Shown piece after piece: positions 5,841 through 7,265 of a stretch of 7,265 nucleotides of DNA. Every line of letters begins with the position of its first letter. Position 1 is the first letter of the stretch. The notes beneath the pieces are model-generated. The model searched no databases, was not told the DNA's origin, and was given only the letters and a program-made list of their open reading frames with translations. The stretch spans positions 17,715-24,979 of the forward strand of contig DHJA01000271.1 in NCBI GenBank assembly GCA_002404095.1. The letters are read 5' to 3'. The stretch comes from Planctomycetaceae bacterium UBA4732. GTDB taxonomy: Bacteria; Planctomycetota; Planctomycetia; Gemmatales; Gemmataceae. The position numbers were made by a program, and so were the translations under genes.

Positions 5841-7169
5841 ATGCGGCAACCCATGCGGACGGCCAGACTGACGATTTTACTATTGGCGATAATTTCCTCT
5901 GGGGCTGATAGAGCTTTCGCCGACCAGAAGGCCGCGATGGAGGCGCTTCAGAAGATCGGCGCCCAGTTCCAGCACGACACCTCCAACTCGGACCTGCCCG
6001 TGATCGGCGTGGAAATATCCAATCCCGCGACTACCGATGCGGACTTGGCGCGCCTCAAGGAGTTTCCGCACCTCCAAAGTCTTACTGTGGCCGGCAAATT
6101 CACCGACGTGGGGCTGGCCCATCTCGCCGGCCTGACCGAACTTCAAACCCTGGACCTGGCCAGCGCCAAGATGACGGACGCGGGGTTGGCGCATCTGAAG
6201 CCGCTGGTCAAGCTGCAAGTGCTGAAACTTCACAGCCTCAAAGTGACCGACGCGGGAATGGTCCATCTGCTGCCGTTTGAAGGGCTGCTGACGCTGGACC
6301 TCCGCGGGTGCAAGATCACCGACGCCGGGTTGGAGCGGCTCAAGGCGTTCAAGAGTCTGACCTCACTGGCCCTTGCCGAAAACGCGATCACCGACGCCGG
6401 GCTGCAACATCTGGAAGGCAATGACGCCCTCCAGTTCCTCGACCTCACCGGTACTAAAATCACGGACGCGGGATTGGACCGACTGAAGACCCTCACCGGC
6501 CTACAGATTCTATTTGTGGCCGGAACGAAGGTATCAGACGCGGCAATCCCCAAGCTAAAGGAGATCCCCAAGCTGCAAGGGGTGGACCTGAGCACCACGA
6601 GCGTCACGGACAAGGGTTGTGCGCTGCTCAAAGACGTGGACCACTTGCTCGGCGTGAACCTCAGCAATGATAAAATCACTAATGCGGGTCTGGAAAATCT
6701 TAAAATGATCGACAGGATCCAGGTGCTGTCGCTGTACAACACCAAGATCACGGACGCGGGCCTGACGCAGCTGGAGGGATTGGCGTTTCTCCGCCAACTG
6801 CGCATCGGCGATACGCCGATCACCGACGCCGGGCTGATGCACCTGCAAAAAATCGACACGCTCCAGATCCTCGACCTAACCAAAACCAAGGTAGGCGACG
6901 CGGGGCTGGCCAACCTGAAGCCGCTGGTCAACCTTCAGACGCTCATCCTCAACTCGACCGCGATCACCGACGCCGGCCTGGAACAGCTAAAAGGGATGGA
7001 CAAACTCCAGCAACTATCCCTCTCCGAGGACAAGATCACGGATAAGGGCCTGGTTCACCTTCGCGGATTGGCCTATCTTCAAGTGCTGCATTTGGAAAAG
7101 ACAAAGGTCACGGACACGGGAGTCTATGACCTCAAGAAGTCTTTGCCGAATTTGAAGGTGGTGCGCTAA
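5841..7169 (+). CDS. Secreted leucine-rich-repeat protein
   Basis: This 442-residue protein begins with a basic N-region, a hydrophobic stretch (about 9-20) and an AFA site, predicting signal-peptidase cleavage after residue 27, so it should be exported to the periplasm or cell surface. A short lead (28-64) is followed by an uninterrupted solenoid from residue 65. It has one 23-residue and fourteen 24-residue repeats with consensus TDAGLxxLKxLxxLQxLxL, plus a partial C-terminal repeat (424-442, ending NLKVVR). The pattern fits ribonuclease-inhibitor/cysteine-containing-like LRRs, which are abundant in planctomycetes. Such solenoids usually bind proteins, and no enzyme domain, transmembrane anchor or sorting motif is present. 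The gene starts 28 bases after the MBL-fold gene with its own Shine-Dalgarno, so it may be translated independently while sharing a transcript. Its partner and role are unknown. The lead and cap look complete, so the gene appears intact. Confidence 0.9.
   Translation: MRQPMRTARLTILLLAIISSGADRAFADQKAAMEALQKIGAQFQHDTSNSDLPVIGVEISNPATTDADLARLKEFPHLQSLTVAGKFTDVGLAHLAGLTELQTLDLASAKMTDAGLAHLKPLVKLQVLKLHSLKVTDAGMVHLLPFEGLLTLDLRGCKITDAGLERLKAFKSLTSLALAENAITDAGLQHLEGNDALQFLDLTGTKITDAGLDRLKTLTGLQILFVAGTKVSDAAIPKLKEIPKLQGVDLSTTSVTDKGCALLKDVDHLLGVNLSNDKITNAGLENLKMIDRIQVLSLYNTKITDAGLTQLEGLAFLRQLRIGDTPITDAGLMHLQKIDTLQILDLTKTKVGDAGLANLKPLVNLQTLILNSTAITDAGLEQLKGMDKLQQLSLSEDKITDKGLVHLRGLAYLQVLHLEKTKVTDTGVYDLKKSLPNLKVVR
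6033..7166 (+). repeat. Array of fifteen 72-base LRR-coding units plus a partial unit
   Basis: The coding repeats have a strict 72-base period (24 codons; the first has 23 codons) with recurring cores such as ATCACCGACGC at repeat starts. Individual units have diverged strongly in the third to fifth codon positions and in codon choice, so this is an old array and not a recent tandem expansion. Units 3 and 13 share an identical 17-base stretch (CTGAAGCCGCTGGTCAA) exactly 720 bases, or ten units, apart. Confidence 0.9.
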
Positions 7170-7247
7170 CGGGAATTGGACGCAGGGACTACGCATTCCG
7201 GCTCACCCAGCATACCGTCGGCCTGAAGTATTTCATCAAGAAGTCCC

Positions 7248-7265
7248 CCCGCCGTGAACGGCGGG
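7248..7265 (+). terminator. GC-rich hairpin, possible operon terminator cut by the window end
   Basis: CCCGCCG (7248-7254), loop TGAA, CGGCGGG (7259-7265) form a perfect 7-base-pair stem about 80 bases after the LRR stop. The window ends at the last base of the stem, so a downstream T-run cannot be seen. It may be an intrinsic terminator or simply another GC-rich palindromic repeat. The rest of 7170-7247 shows no gene or signal. Confidence 0.4.

Noticed and set aside
6230..6931. Long minus-strand ORF of 233 codons opposite the LRR array
   Set aside because: It is the antisense mirror of the 72-base coding repeats, rich in repeated PASVILV-type peptides, with no independent evidence of coding.

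Overview
The window suggests a high-GC member of the Planctomycetes (Gemmata/Pirellula-like). This is an inference from three things seen in the sequence: a secreted protein made of 24-residue 'TDAGL' leucine-rich repeats, a GC-rich double palindrome built on GGTTCCCACGC/GCGTGGGAACC of a kind I associate with planctomycete genomes, and an MsbA-like ABC exporter with a large charged insertion. No rRNA, tRNA, CRISPR array or transposase gene is visible.

Layout: bases 1-60 are C and G homopolymer runs, probably a poor contig end, and 61-205 is a short leader with a small inverted repeat. Five same-strand genes follow with gaps of 2, 2, 4 and 28 bases, which looks like one transcription unit. They are an ABC exporter (206-2269), a GT39/ArnT-type membrane glycosyltransferase (2272-3924), a GT2 polyprenyl-phosphate-sugar-synthase-like glycosyltransferase (3927-4784), a WalJ/YycJ-type metallo-beta-lactamase-fold protein broken by a frameshift (4789-5812), and a secreted LRR protein (5841-7169). 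The last 96 bases hold only a GC-rich hairpin at the window edge.

How the genes may work together (inference): the GT2 enzyme would load a sugar on a polyprenyl phosphate at the cytoplasmic face. The GT39 enzyme would transfer that sugar to a lipid or other acceptor on the outer face of the inner membrane, and the ABC exporter would flip the lipid or glycolipid. That is a compact envelope-glycolipid module. The WalJ-like hydrolase and the LRR protein are near neighbours whose link to it is not shown by sequence.

Two structural events stand out. A ~132-base palindromic element lies inside the 5' end of the GT39 gene, in frame and without stops, so about 45 residues of the predicted protein are repeat-derived. 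In the WalJ-like gene, a 38-base perfect direct repeat flanks 35 bases of unrelated sequence. This makes a net 73-base insertion that breaks the frame, and removing 73 bases restores a full-length family member exactly.
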